The position numbers and the translations under genes are program-made. Source: Mortierella sp. BCC40632 (taxonomy: Eukaryota; Mortierellomycota; Mortierellomycetes; Mortierellales; Mortierellaceae). From it: a stretch of DNA of 64,000 nucleotides. The stretch lies in the NCBI GenBank assembly GCA_011634665.1, contig WAEK01000013.1, positions 1,224,501-1,288,500 of the forward strand. Reading direction: 5' to 3'. The notes below the pieces were generated by a model, which worked only from the letters and a program-made list of their open reading frames with translations, was not told the origin of the DNA and did no database searches. Numbering within the stretch: position 1 is the stretch's first letter; each line of letters starts with the position of its first letter. Below are positions 1-12,789 of this stretch, piece after piece.

Positions 1-1340
1 TTGCTCGGTGGCATAGTGTTTTAGCGATCCATCTGTATACAACTCCAGGCATACTTCATCCTTGAGTTGCTCTCTCCACCGGCTGATGTTGTTTGTGGCC
101 TCCTCGTTCAGTTGCAAGATTTCGGGTCGGTCAAGCCCTTGCTCCCACTCCTCGGCGTTCCAAATGGGCATTGCGGCATTTACAAACGCCTCATCGCCTT
201 CTTTGCGGACTCTGTTGTCTTTCCGAAGGCTGTTGAAGTCCTGGAGGGCTGCAAGCCTGTACAGCAAGGGGGCCTTCTTCGCCTCTTGGCCGTCCCTTTT
301 GCCTGCCTCTTCCTCTGGCTCCTCCGTCTGAGGATGGGTCTCTGCTCCCTCTTCTCTCTCTTCACACGCTCCCTTTTCTCTCTTTTCCTCATCTTTCCTT
401 CTTCTTTCTTCTTCTCTTTCCCCATTCCTTCTCCAATCTTTTTCCAGCACCTCAAACTCGACCTCTCGATTCTCTTTCTGGATCCACTTGTTTCCCTCCC
501 TCGTGGCATTCCTCTCATCACCCATTCCTCCTTCCTCATTCTTCTTTTGTTCATGGGTCTCCACCATTCTTTTTTAATTGTTAGCCCTGTTTTTGCATGA
601 AAAAAACTCTTGGTTGGTCTATCTCCTCCATCTCTCTCACCTCTTCATCTTCACCCTCATCGTCGCTTTCCTCTTCTTCCCCTTCTTCCTCTGTGGTGTA
701 TGACGCGTCCGTTTCGATATTGTCCAGCAGTGTCTCCACCTTCTCCTCTTGCTTCTCCACCCACCTCTCTCGTGTTTGCCTCTGCTCCTCCACACCACAC
801 ACATGGGCCTGCACCCTCTGGAACCATGGAGGCATCACTTTCCTTTTCCCATCTCTGGATCTCTCTCTAATGTCCTTCCACGACATGAGAGTATTTCTGT
901 GGAGGATCTGCTCCGCAAAAAAGATTCCCTTCCTACACAACTCCTTCGCCTCTTCTTTCATCCCTTCCCCAAGCCATTCTTGTATGCTCACGGCTCCGGC
1001 TTTGAGTCCAATGTCTCTCTCGACGTTGACCGTGAGAGTCATTTTCCTCTCTGCCAGGATCCGGCATACCCCGCTCGTCAGACTGTTCCTGGTCATCTCG
1101 ACTTGATCTGGTATCCTCGTGGGTAGTGTTGGCAGTTGTTGTGCTTGTTGAAGGGCTAAGAGTCTGGCTCTTGCAACCCTTCCTACCAAACCTGCATCCC
1201 CAGACGTAGCCATAGGCTGGTGATTTGTTCCTCTGCTTGCAAAATCTTCCAGTCTCCTGATGGTTCCCCAGACGGTTGTGGTGCATAACACTGTTTGGCG
1301 TGGTCTTTGGCATCTTAAATTTAGTCTTGATCATTGACAT
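1..1340 (-). mobile_element. Decayed LINE (non-LTR retrotransposon) fragment, RNase H region
   Basis: Two minus-strand open frames lie end to end. The first (1291 to 581) encodes a 236-residue stretch ending in a very acidic tract. The second starts at the ATG at 565-567 and stays open to the left edge. It is very charged, then reads FVNAAMPIWNAEEWEQGLD and later LELYTDGSLKHYATEQ. The hydrophobic-YTDGS signature is the first strand and catalytic Asp of the RNase H fold, as found C-terminal to reverse transcriptase in many fungal LINEs. The frames are separated by TAA stops near 574-583 and differ in phase, so this copy is probably broken. No reverse-transcriptase motif is visible up to 1340, where similarity seems to end, which suggests 5' truncation typical of LINE insertions. 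The 3' part lies outside the window. The family assignment rests on the RNase H motif and composition only. Confidence 0.7.
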
Positions 1341-1491
1341 GTACTTGCCTGTGATCCTCCTGAGCGTCGGCGAAGGGAATTGGCGATTTTTCGACTTTTT
1401 TACGATCGTATGCTTTCAAGTAAAAATTACTCAACAGGTACAAAATACACCTTGGATTCGCCCCGAAATTAACACTGAAAGACGATTTCGT

Positions 1492-1573
1492 GTTGGCTTC
1501 GGATAGTGGTTATTCCGTGAGGTTTAGGCCCTCAACCTTGATTGGTGCATGGGTTCGAATCCCATAGCCAACA
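1492..1573 (+). tRNA. tRNA-Leu (anticodon UAG)
   Basis: An 82-nt class II tRNA that folds by eye. The acceptor arms GTTGGCT and AGCCAAC pair at all seven positions. The D arm is GGA/TCC around TAGTGGTTAT. The anticodon stem TGAGG/CCTCA encloses the loop TTTAGGC, giving anticodon TAG (reads CUA/CUN, leucine). A long variable arm pairs ACC with GGT, as expected of tRNA-Leu. The T arm ATGGG/CCCAT encloses TTCGAAT. The B box GGGTTCGAATCC is present and the discriminator base is A73. There is no intron and CCA is not encoded. Confidence 0.93.
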
Positions 1574-1579
1574 CAGTCC

Positions 1580-1586
1580 TTTTTTT
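1580..1586 (+). terminator. RNA polymerase III terminator of tRNA-Leu
   Basis: A run of seven T residues begins 7 nt after the tRNA 3' end and is followed by further T-rich sequence. This is the expected Pol III stop signal. Confidence 0.8.
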
Positions 1587-3220
1587 CTTCTTTTTTGGAG
1601 GGTCCTAGCAAGATGACCTTGAAGTACAAGGAAACGAGCACTTGCCAGCCCAGTAACCCGGGAGCATGGACCAAGAGGGGCGAAGCTATTTGACAACCGA
1701 GTTTTTTTTTTTTTTTTTTTTACAGGCCCCGTTAGGGGTTTTATTCGTCGACGCGCACTCATACCACGGTCTGCGGACGTGGCCAGCTAGTTCACAAAAA
1801 CTACACTATCCTACAACAGAAGAGTAGAGAGAAGAAGGAAAAGGTGGAGGGTGACCCAGAAACGATATAGCTACTAAAAATACAAATGCAGAGAAAGGGA
1901 AAAACAACCGAGTTTCTATTTAACGCATGGCAACCCCTCCCTTTTACACGAGGTTAGTAGGATGCTTTTTTTTTTTCTGGGCCCCAGAGACGCCAGTTCA
2001 GCGACCCATCTCTCGAAACTTTGCCATATGGCGTACATCAGTCATTGTAATTGATTTCAGGCAAAAGGCTGTCTTATCAAGCCTCTAGTTTTACGCACAT
2101 CTTCTTTTTTCTGGATAACTCCCAGGAATGGAGTCAAAGAGTTGACACCAAAAGCAGCAGGGGAAGAGCCCATGGGTTGGGCTGACTCCCGAGGCAATTG
2201 GCGGTTGGGACCTTGTGATTCCAGGAACTTACAAAAAAAAAACAGTTTTCGTACTAACTTCGTGTAAAGGCGATGGGTTACCATGCATTAAATAGCAACC
2301 TGGTTGTCAAATAGATTCACCCAACCAAGAGGATGTGATGTTAGTCATTTTGGCTGTTTCCTTCTTTTTTAGCCAAAGGCGCCAGATATCAACCCGAAGG
2401 TCGCTTGAGGATCTCAAAAGAGTATCAATGGGTTTCTTGTTTGGTGCCTGACCAGGGACCTGGGGGTTCTGAGAGAAGGATGTGCCAGGAGCCCTTCTAG
2501 ATGCAAGGTCTGTAGATCGATGAATTGCTATGCATTGCATTTGCATCCTCTTTTTCTCCATAAAAGAGAGAGAGAGAGAGAGAGAGTGAGGGAGAAAATA
2601 AAAAGAGATCAAAACAGAACCATGAGATCCGCTTATTTTATTTTTTTTTTCAGATCAAGTTAGACCTGACCAACCAGCACCGCCACATCCCACCCCCTGC
2701 CCCTTCCGCTTCCTCCCTAGGAAAAAAAAAAAAAAAAAAAAACGCGTGCGCATGGCTATGCTTCTATTGTTTGTTTCATCCTTACTCCAAAAGTATCCGA
2801 ATGCTACATGATATAACCGTATTTTTATATTTTTTATTGTTTCATGATTGCCTTCTTGGGAGGTATGTGTCATTATCTCAACGCCAAATGGTAAAGGAAA
2901 AAAAAAAAATAGGAATCAAAGAGTCGGGAGAATGTGATAAGATCGGAGGGATACGAGCGTTTCTGTGCGCATGTGCGTGGAATGTGCGCGTGTTTGTTGT
3001 GTGCACTTGGGTAAATAGTTCGTGAATCAATGTCGTTGAAAAAATAAAAATAATAATGGTTCGTTGTGGTTGGACAGATATAGTTTTGCTGGATGGGCTC
3101 AAGAGCGCTTACTATTCCGTGCTTGAGATCCATCTCCATAAAGTGAGAGAAAGAGGAGGGATAGTGTCGATCCTTTTTTTGTTTTTTGTTTTGTTTTTTC
3201 TTTTTCTTTTGATAACTTCT
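1587..3220. other. Intergenic, tRNA-Leu to flippase 3' end
   Basis: No supportable gene. It holds several A/T homopolymers (T-run near 1701-1720, A-run near 2719-2742), a short GA repeat near 2567-2586 and T-rich sequence just 3' of the flippase stop. The ORFs here are short, cross homopolymers and lack family motifs. Confidence 0.6.
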
Positions 3221-6200
3221 TTACTCATAATCATCAGGCAACTCCTCTTTATCGCCTTGGCCTCTTGGTCCAACATTCGGCTGCGTGTTAACATTTTGAT
3301 ACGCTCCTGTAGGGCTTCCTGCTGATGTCGTAGGCGTAGATGCTAGGTTGGTACTTGAAACAGGAAGGGATGGCAACGAAGGCGAGGGGACAGGTGGCAA
3401 CGGAGAGGGTTTGTTGGCCAAGTAATCTCGTTGTTGCTGAAGTTGCTGATTTACATAGTTAGCTGACGAAATTCGCCGACTATGCTGGAATGAAGGGTCA
3501 CTTGGTGTCAGTGATTTCTGAGATTGACCGAGTGCCCCATCAGCCTGTAGCCGTGCCTGTTGATGGCGCTGTTGTTCTAGCAATTGGCGTTGAATGTCCA
3601 GCGGAGTGGGCTGGTGCTGATTTTGCTGGTTATAATGCGGAACAGTGCCTTGCCCAGGAGAACCGGTGGCTCCACGACCATAAGACTGTGCTGGTGAGTC
3701 TTCATTGACATTAATTTGGATCATCGTCATATCATAGGGCTGTTCATCGTTGCTGCTGGTATGGTGTGGGTGCTTTCTGGCCTCCTTAGCTTTGGCCTTG
3801 AGAGCTGCCTTCTCCGCCTTCTCCTTTTCTTTGGCCTCCTTCCTGAGATCTTCCTTCACCAAAAGAGCCTTCTCCTGCTCCGACTGTTCCTGTGGTGTCA
3901 TACCATCGGGCGCAAGACCGGTCCATCGAACCTTTCTCTTCAAGGCTTCCCATTTCTCTGAAAGCATAATGCCTCGGACAACATGGACATCATCTGGGAA
4001 CCACCAGAAGCTCACAAACAGGATGATAAACTTTAGCAGCATAGCCGAAACGACCGCGAGCACCAGCATAAACCAGAACGAGCCTTGAGAGAAGAGCTGG
4101 AGCGCAACATGGTAAATTGGTGATGACTGGATCTCACCATAAATCAAGATCAACAGAGTCAGGAACGTGATCGAGCCCCAAACTGCAAAGTGCATCAGCC
4201 AAGTCCAATGGTACGAGTGAAGCCCGATATACAACGACGCGATCACTACATTCGTGATAGCCACAGAAGTCGAGAGCTCGAGCTGTGAAGCATCAATGCC
4301 TGAGCTTGAGAGAGTGTTTGTGTTGTAGACTCCACGCCAGAACCAAAATACGATCAGCGATTGCCAAACACCATCCAGCATATAGGCCACAAATCGGTAC
4401 TGGTTGTAACGCTTTTGGTGAATACCAAGGCGGTAAACGCCTGGGTAGCGGAGAACATATGGCGCCGTGAGGTCCTGATCCGTTGCACCCAAGACTAGGA
4501 CTGGAACAGCTGTGAACATTAGATTGTAGAGCGAGACGAATGTGTAGTCATAGAACAACATGGCTGAAAATCTATTTTTTTGTAAAGAAAAGAAAAAAGA
4601 AAAAAAATGTAAAGGTATGAGTCTAATGAAAGAACCATGTTGTTTATATACCTAAACCCAAACAATTTCTTCTTCATCAACTTACCCGCAGTAGATCTGG
4701 AACCAGAGGACAGCACCGACCCAGACGACGTTCTTGAAGAAAAAGTTCAGGATCATCTCGGCAATTCGCATGTAACCCCAGTGTCCGTGGACAAGGACTA
4801 GCTTACGAATGAAACGGAATTGGGTAATACTGTAGTCCGATGCCATGGCCGCTTGCATACCTTCCTGACCGGCAATACCAACACCAATGTTGGCAGCCTG
4901 GATCATGGAAACATCGTTAGCACCATCTCCGATAGCCAGGCAGACAGTCTTCTTGCCACGGCGGATCAATTCAACCACAAGCGCCTTTTGAAGTGGAGAC
5001 GCTCGGCAACAGATCACAGAGAAACAAACGTCGGAGAGCTTGATAAGATCTTGACGGGCTTCAGGGTCATCCAACAGAACTTTGAGGGCGGATCCATCAA
5101 CAATCAGAGCGTGCTGTCGGTCGTGATCATCCTCCTCTTGGGCTGCATGTTGGGTATCAGGATTGTGCAGCAATGAGGTATTCGATGGAACTGCTGGGAG
5201 ACTCTTTTCTTCCCAGGTGCTACCAGCTCTTTGGCCTTGTTCGGTCGAAAGGGGTGCAGAAATTGGCTGAGAGGGCATAATGCCCATCGAGGAATGCAGT
5301 GAGGTCTTCTCTCCGGGGAAATTATTCGAGGAAGCTACCCGTTTACCATTCTTTGAGGTTTCAGCCAACACATTATTGACCAATTCCTTGAACCGTGCCA
5401 GAACAGCATCCGGTGCTTCATTCCGTCCCATCTTGACAATCTCGAGCTTCATCTCCTTTTCCAGCAATCTGGACGCAAATCCAATATTGATGGCTGTTTC
5501 CAGCTTGTCGCCTGTCAAAACCCAAACCTTGATACCAGCCTCACGCAAGGCTGCAATGCTGTCTGGCACACCATCCTGAAGCTTATCCTCAATGGCCGTT
5601 GCACCAAGCAAAGTCAGGTCCTTCTCGATCTCCTCTGCAACCTGATCCATCTTTTTGGCACGTTCGTCCAGAGCCTTGCTTGCATCGGCATACTTGGCTG
5701 CCCAGGCATCATATGTCGCTTGATCCAGGACTCGTTGAGCCAATGTCAGAGTTCGCAGACCCATATTACTGAACGTCTCAATGTCACTCTCGGTCTGGTC
5801 CCTCAACTCCTGCTCCTGTTCATTCGGGTTAGATCTCAGTCGCTCAAAGATTACATTATCTGCTCCCTTAGTCATCAACAAGATTCTTCCTCCGAGTTCC
5901 TGAGGTTCCCGAACAATGACCGTCTGGCGCTTTCTAGTAGAGTTGAACTTGATCACATCCAACTGCTCATAGGTGAAATCCTGACCTAGGACATTAATGT
6001 TGACATTCTGACGAGAGTTGCCCTTGGTATCCTTGCCCTTGCCGTTTTCATTCTCACCAGCACCAGCACCAGAACCAGCTGCACCTCGAGAAACAAAAGC
6101 AAATCCGACATTCTTGGCTGCAGACACCAATGCGGCCTCATCTGGAGACTCGGCACGGTAGTTAAGCACGGGTGTACCCTCAGCATCGGATCCGTTCAAC

Positions 6201-9200
6201 TGTTGTTTTGCAGATGTGGTCGAGGCCGCATTCGAGTTCTTTCGGCTCCTGTTTCCATTGCCTTTGCCACCATTGCTACTTGAACCAGCAGTTGGGACAA
6301 CCAAACCAGCAGCTCCAGCCTTTTGCTTCAACTTTTCGCGAAGACCAAAGCTCAAAGGTCCAGAGCTACCCTCAGCGTTTACGCTAGTGCTGGACCCATT
6401 GGGCGACTTTTTACCATCAGGCGAGTCCTCATACATTCCAAACTCATCATCATCGTCATCGTTGACTTCTTCCTCAGGCTGTTCAACCACCACAGTGTGG
6501 CAGAGAGACAAAAGAGTGAAAAAGTCGTACACGTTGCTCGATGGTGAGCCATCATGAGTAAGGGGTTGCGACCTCTTGAATCCACCCTGACGAGAGCTGC
6601 TACTGCTACCACCATCAGATGCTGCAGAGGAGGACTGTCCAAGAAGATCCTTCAACAAATCCACGTCTGCAAAAGTCAATTTATCGAGAGGGTCCATATA
6701 AGTGGGCTCAAAGATCTTGCGAACATTTTCATCATATTCCTTCAACAATGCTTCTTTCTCCTGTTGAGTTTTCTTTCGACCTTCTGCTTCGTTGAGGACA
6801 GGTGCTGCATTTTCTTCGTCCGATCCTTGGTTCAACAAGGCCAAACCCTTTTCAGCGTCCGTTTGTCCAGAGATGGCATTGTTTCCGTAAATCTTGCCGT
6901 TGATCGAGCACTTTTTGAACTCCATGATGTTTCGTGTCAATGTTCCTGTCTTGTCCGAGAATACATACTCGATCTGACCCAGGTCATCCGTCAAGTTCCA
7001 CTATACCATGAGTAAAGGTTTCACTTAGTATTGCTTGCCTTGTACAGCTTTCTTGGTGTGACTGTAGACCGAGAAATTTGCAAAGACTGTAAAGACTCTT
7101 TCTTTTCTAAAATAAAGTACAAAAATACTCGTATTCACTTACAGTCTTTGGAGTACAGAATTGGTCCAGCTCAATGTCATACATGTCGCTGTCCTGCCAA
7201 ATAAAATAAGCCTGGAAAGTTTTGACAAACTCAATCGAAATGTAAAGCGAGATAGGAATGATGTTCTGGAAAATAATCAAACTCTGGCTGGAAACCATCA
7301 AGTGAAGGGAGGAAGAGAAAGAGAGAGAAAATCAGAGTCGTTTGTTGTTAGCATCGAGGTTAAACAAAAGAAAGAAAGAAAAGAAAAGAAAAAAGAAAGA
7401 AAGGTGGATCGGATATAAATAATTGGCAGTTGACAAACTTACAAAAAGGTAATGACGCCTTCAGTGACAACACCTCGCGTGGTGATGTCCCAGAGCTGCT
7501 CCGCGCCTGTTCCTCTCCACTTTCTGTCATAGATGGTCGATCCCACAGCGCATACGATACAGAGCATCAACAGAATAATAAAGTTGATAGCAACCTGATC
7601 GCAAATGAAATGAAGGGAGAGAGAGAGAGAGAGAGAAGAGAAGCAGTAAGTGTTTTGAATCGAATCACTTGTGTCCAAAAGCTCAGGCATGAAATGAACC
7701 CTGGTTTACCTGAATGTTCATGGTCTTTTCAATACGACTACGTTTGCTTGGGGTCTCGCCCGAGTTTAACATGATCTTTGTATCCGTACCGGTGGCGACA
7801 ATGATGGCAATAACCCAATGCGTATTTCGAACCACATGTCCTCGCAGCAACATATTGTTGATATCTACAGGGATGGTGGTCTCTTTATACATTGGGCCTG
7901 CACCGTGGCTCTCACGGCGGCTAAGACCACGGCTATTGCTTCGTCCAAACGACATGCGTTGCTGAAGTCCCGTTGAACCACTGCGTGAAGGATGCTGGCT
8001 GTGAAACTGCTGTTCATAGTTGTTTCGAAGCACATTCTTGGCCATCTCGCTTGCTCGGCCCATACTCGATGCTGTTGCTGTCCTGTGGAGACCACCCCGT
8101 TTCGAATGAGACCGATGTACGTTGGAGTCTTCATATCCTTCATGTTCAATGTACTCCTGCTTGTCGCCAGGAAGGGCACCCTCGGCTCCCGTCATAGCGT
8201 CAGCTGAATCCGGGAAGCGCGATCGCCGCTTGCTCGACATGTGCATACGAGCATAGTCCGAAGCAGAGGTACCACCTTGTGCAGGTTGGTCATGCTCACC
8301 CTTACCGTTCATTGAAGAGGGGTCTTCCTCGATGATCACATCACCACTGAGGTCGCGACGGTGCTCCTCGAGAGAGCCTAGTGGGATGTCCTGCTCATCC
8401 ATGGAGCCACGAACACTGGACATCATACTAGAGGTGATCGAAGGAGCATAGACGCTGAAGCGGTTCGCGCCAGCACGTCCCGCACGGGCAGCAGCGTCTC
8501 CAGTAAGGTGGCGTTTGCGCGCAAGCATGGTCAACGAGCCATTGAAAGTGAACAAGTTGGCATTAATTGGCTCCATGTCGACGTAGCATTTTAGGCGGCT
8601 ACAGCGACGCGCAGTGTTGTACTTGGAGGTTTCTTGCAAAGAGACGCGTGCCTTGAGGTTTGTCTCTCCATCCAAATCCTTGGTTTCAATGAAGCATGAA
8701 CCTTCGGCTTCGGAGGTGGCGAGGATGATAGCATCGGCGGGCACAGCCTGGTTGTTCTTGACCATGATAAAGTCGCCGACACGCAAGTTATGCCATTGTT
8801 CTTTGACAAAGTCGGGCTGAGGACCGGTGCTGTTTTCTGGGTCAGTTGGCTGGTCAGAAGGGTGAGAAGGAGGAGGAGAGGCTGTGTAGTTGTAGTTGAC
8901 AACGTTCTTTAGTTGGTGGCAGAGTCGCTGGTTAAAGTTGCGGTCCTCAACATGGCGTTTGTAGTCCTCGAAGCCGTCCTTGATCGCCGTCACACCAACA
9001 ACGAAGCAGAGAGGGAAAACGGTGAGGAAGGGAGAGCCGACAGTGAAGATGGGTGTGAGCTGGATAATCGCCATGAACAGGAAGAACATGTTGGCCACTC
9101 GACGAAACTGCTCAAACAAGTTTTTGGGCAGGAAAGTCAGAACCGTGTACTTTGCCGTGTTGATCCGATTCGAACCATAGGCAAATTTGGGTTGGCCTTT

Positions 9201-9530
9201 GTTGTCGAGGAACTGCGGTGGCGGCGGGATGTTAACAAAGACGCGGCGCGAGTCTTTTTTAGACTTGCGGAGCGAAATCTTAGTGTCGGCTCTTGTCATG
9301 CCGCGCCGCAGAGGCTGCGCATCCGTGGTGGAATGCGATGGGTCAGCGGGATGACCGGCAATGGAGACCTGGCGCCGTAGTGAAGGGTCTGCATCATCGG
9401 GTGGTGAGCCACGGAAGGATGGCTGGCGTGGAGGAGAGTCGGGCTGGTAGTTGGGGTCTGTGAGTGGCTGGCTGAGTCGCTTCTGCTGCCACGGGGTTTT
9501 GTTGTAGATCTTTTGGAGAGTACCAGTCAT
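3221..9530 (-). CDS. P4-type ATPase, phospholipid flippase (Dnf1/Dnf2 type)
   Basis: ATP-driven aminophospholipid/phosphatidylcholine flippase of the Golgi, endosome or plasma membrane. Exons: 9530-7710, 7594-7443, 7287-7143, 7000-4686, 4571-3221; all junctions are GT-AG and close in frame to 1927 aa. Residues about 115-135 carry the P4 start NTAKYTVLTFLPKNLFEQF. The actuator motif DLDGETNLKAR is near 285, the phosphorylated Asp is in DKTGTLTRN (about 722), and the hinge GDGANDVSM is near 1397. Membrane segments flank FQNIIPISLYISIEFVKT and follow the P domain. The protein is longer than yeast Dnf1 (about 1570 aa) because of Ser/Arg-rich insertions at about 335-555 and in the nucleotide-binding domain, and a Gln/Pro-rich tail of about 200 residues with a Lys/Glu coiled stretch. 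The start is the first ATG, after a pyrimidine-rich (sense) leader. The Dnf1/2 assignment rests on the RIEKTMN and FCTPKTW regions. A Cdc50 partner is expected but not in the window. Confidence 0.93.
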
Positions 9531-12019
9531 GTTGGATCGGGTTGGGATGATGGGCGATGCAGGGTCTTAGTGGCGGGTGGCAGCAAGCATGACGGACTGA
9601 TGGAGGAAGAGAGAGGAAGAGGAGAGTATGGATGGGCAGAGAAAGAATTACAAAGAGAGAGAGAGAGGGAGAGAGAGAGGGAGAAGGAGGAGGACAGGGA
9701 CGCCGAGAGGAGGAATGAAGTGACGGAGAGAAGGAAGAGGAAAGGGCGAGAATGTGCGATTGTGGGGAGTGAGAATGGTCTCGATGGGAAAGAAAATTAG
9801 AGAGTGAGAGAGAGAAAGAGAGAGATAGAGAGAGATAGAAAGAGAAAGAGAGTGGAGATTGCTGGCAAGAGGGAATCGGACAGCCAGAGGATGCTGCAGG
9901 AGGAGGAAGAGGAAGAGAGAGAGAGAGTGAGAGTGAGAGAGAGAGAGAGGAGGAGGCGGCGGTACAAGGAAAGAGGCGGAAAGAGAGCGAGTGTGGACAA
10001 GAGCAGAAAAGAGAAGAGAAAGAGAGAGATTGATTGAGAGAGCAAAAAAAAATGTATGTAAAAAAAAAAAAAAAAAAAAAAAGAGACAAGAGCGAGACAC
10101 TGAGAGAGAAATAGCCCGCTGCAGCCCAGCCCAGCCCCGCCATGCCTCAATAGACAGCCCGGCCAAAAGAGCACAGACAGGCACACAAACGCTCGCCCCG
10201 GACCTGCTGAACAGGGCCTCTTGCCCAGGGCTTGAAATTGATATGACATGCCCTGACCCTCTTCCCCCTCCCCAACGCTGTACCAGATGCCCACTGCCCG
10301 AGGGCTGTTGTTTGTCCGCCTGCTTATTGTCCTGCGTGTTGCCCAACGTGCCATCACCAGCACCCCCACCCCCCAACTCTCAATGTCTCTCCCTGTCTCT
10401 CGCAAACCACGCACACCACACATGGCCGTCGCGACCAGTATACAAGTATGAGCGTGAGGCCCAAAAGCGCGTGTTGGAGCAAGTGCCCAGTCATGTAACG
10501 GTCAGTCGAGACGCGCGCGCATACCCCACTGATGACTAGATAGAGTAGGGTCTGATACGATCAGTCTTCGCCACTTTTGCCATCATATGGCTCGTTTCTC
10601 GCAGGGGCAAAGGGGTAAAGGGGGTTTGGTAGGGGGGAGAAGAGGAGAATGAGAAGTGGTCGAAGCGATGAGGAGAGAAAGGGCAGAAAGGCCCGTCTTA
10701 CCGACCTACTCGCTTGCTTTTTGTCGGGTTCACAAGACGGAGAAAGGGGTAGGTGTTCCCAGCGGACCAGCAGGTTGAATCACGCCATTCTCCATTCTTC
10801 ATTCCTCAATCTCCATCATCATTATCATCACACCCGCATTCACCACAAGGGGAACGAGGTCATTCTTCTTGGACCTGCAGTTGCTGGGTCCTGCTCCCTT
10901 AATAAGCATGCGTTGCCCTCCAGCCTAACTCATCCAGAGAACCAGGTTCTGGGTCGAATCTGAATATCATAGCAAGATGTAATAGATGGCTTCCTCTCCT
11001 CTTTTTTTCCTCTTCTCTCTTCTTTCTCTCTTTCTCTCTTCCTTCCTTCTCTCTATCTCTTTCTTGCTCTCTCTCCTTCTCTCTCCACCACAGACCACGC
11101 CGCGAATCTTTCATTTACTTTCAACAGAGTTACCAACAATCATGTCTCCAACCTGTTCCTGTTAAAGAAGAGGGTTTCGGGTGCAGTTATCAAACGCATA
11201 TTGCTTACACTTCAGGTTGCTCATTACCAATAGTCATCCTACAGCATTTGCTTGCAGCGCACTGCGAGTGCGGTCAAATATGAGCCAACGGACACTTCTC
11301 CAGGCTCTCTCACTCTCTCACTCTCAATAATTGCCTAGCGTCGTAAACCTGCTTACAATAGAGCGTGGCTGACAACCAGTACATTTTCTCACTGACAGTC
11401 ATATGGGTCCCAATCCAGAGGAAGCTACAACCGGGCATTTTTTTTTTTTTTTTTTTTTTTACACGTTACTCAGAGTTTCCAATAGAGTATTACCGCATGG
11501 CAGAACAACGTAACTAGAAAACTTGAACTGAGAAATAAAAAATAAAGAAAAGCCCACTGAATTCTTCTCGAGCACTTTCCTTGATTTCTATCCGTTTGGT
11601 TGAGCATCCACACGCACCAAGAGAGCAAACAACAGACCAATACCCATGAGGAGGGCTGGGAAAGAAGGATTGTGTGTATACAGTTACATTCATGCACCAG
11701 AAGAGTCGAAAAAATGGCGGGAGTACGGCTCCCTGAGAAACCCTGCCAACGGACCCTGCAGTCGTGACGATAGGCAAACCAGGTTCCCCCGACTTGTCAT
11801 CATTCAATAGCTGATCATCACTTGGGAGGTGGGGAGGTGCTCGGACCGAGGAACGGGTATATTGTTTTCGCACTAAAAGAGAGTCATTTTCTTTCTCCGC
11901 TCTGTTCCTGAGGAACCTGTTGTGTAGACCCATGCCATAATTAGGCCAACAGATCCGACAGAGCCAAGAGTCGACACAGGAATGTATTTGTGGATGCAAC
12001 AAATCGTGAACCCTAGGAA

Positions 12020-12056
<37 letters not shown>

Positions 12057-12789
12057 CAGACAAAAATGGCTGAGTTCTTGATAGGGCGTCTTTTTTCTCT
12101 AGGTTATCCCATGTGGTTGCCTCTAACTAATCCCCTCTTTTTTGACATGATCCAATGAAAGAAACACTTTTCTCTCCCTCTCTCTCTCTCTTGCTTTCGG
12201 GGGAGGGGGGAGGGAAGGGGGTTCGGCGTAGGAAGAACAAAAGCCCCTCTCTTCCAAGAAATCCACCCGCTCAGGTTGTGTCACCACTCTCGTGTCAAAG
12301 CGTACAAGTCTTCAGCCTTCACTACGCCCAATCACCCAAAAGTCCATTTCTAGTGATGATCAATAACTTTTCCCTTGAGACGTGAGATGGCAAGCATCCG
12401 CTCACAGAGAGAAGGGAGAAAGGAGAGATGGAGGGATGGGGTGGGATCAATACTCTTTTTTTTTTTTTTTTTTCCTTTTTAAAAAAAAAAAAAAAAAAGG
12501 CTACACAGTTAGACAATGATAAGCTAACAGGCTCTTGAACCACAGTCAATTGCCCAATTTCTGTTGATGTTTCATCTTTTTTTTGGTAACTGGACATCAT
12601 TTCTATCTTGAACTATTTTACCCAGTCTCCACGCTTCATTTCACATCCTTATTCTAGGGCCCGTGATCCAAGCACTAATCATCTCATCTCCTCTCCTCTC
12701 CTCTCACATCCTCTTTTTTCATCTAATACGTCTATCCCGAACCTAGAGATGCGATGGTGAATTTTTTTTTTTTTTTTTTTTTTTCTTTA
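9531..12789. other. Intergenic: flippase 5' flank and Sly41-like 3' flank
   Basis: From about 9600 to 10060 the plus strand is almost pure GA, so the flippase sense strand has a CT-rich leader, ending at a 24-nt A-run near 10059. Beyond this are mixed sequence, a CT-rich stretch (about 11000-11090) and T-runs at about 11439-11460, 12021-12057 and 12456-12474. A 162-aa minus ORF at 11514-12002 shows no domain and unconvincing composition. No gene is called. Confidence 0.6.

Noticed and set aside
597..1126. Plus-strand ORFs (169 and 125 aa)
   Set aside because: Antisense shadows of the LINE frames; Ser/Pro-rich because they oppose Glu/Arg-rich coding.
9394..10423. Large minus-strand ORFs (up to 249 aa) rich in Ser/Leu/Phe
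   Set aside because: They are translations of the CT-rich leader of the flippase and overlap its first exon in another frame.
11514..12002. 162-aa minus-strand ORF
   Set aside because: No domain, poor composition, no supporting splice or start context, in a spacer with homopolymers.
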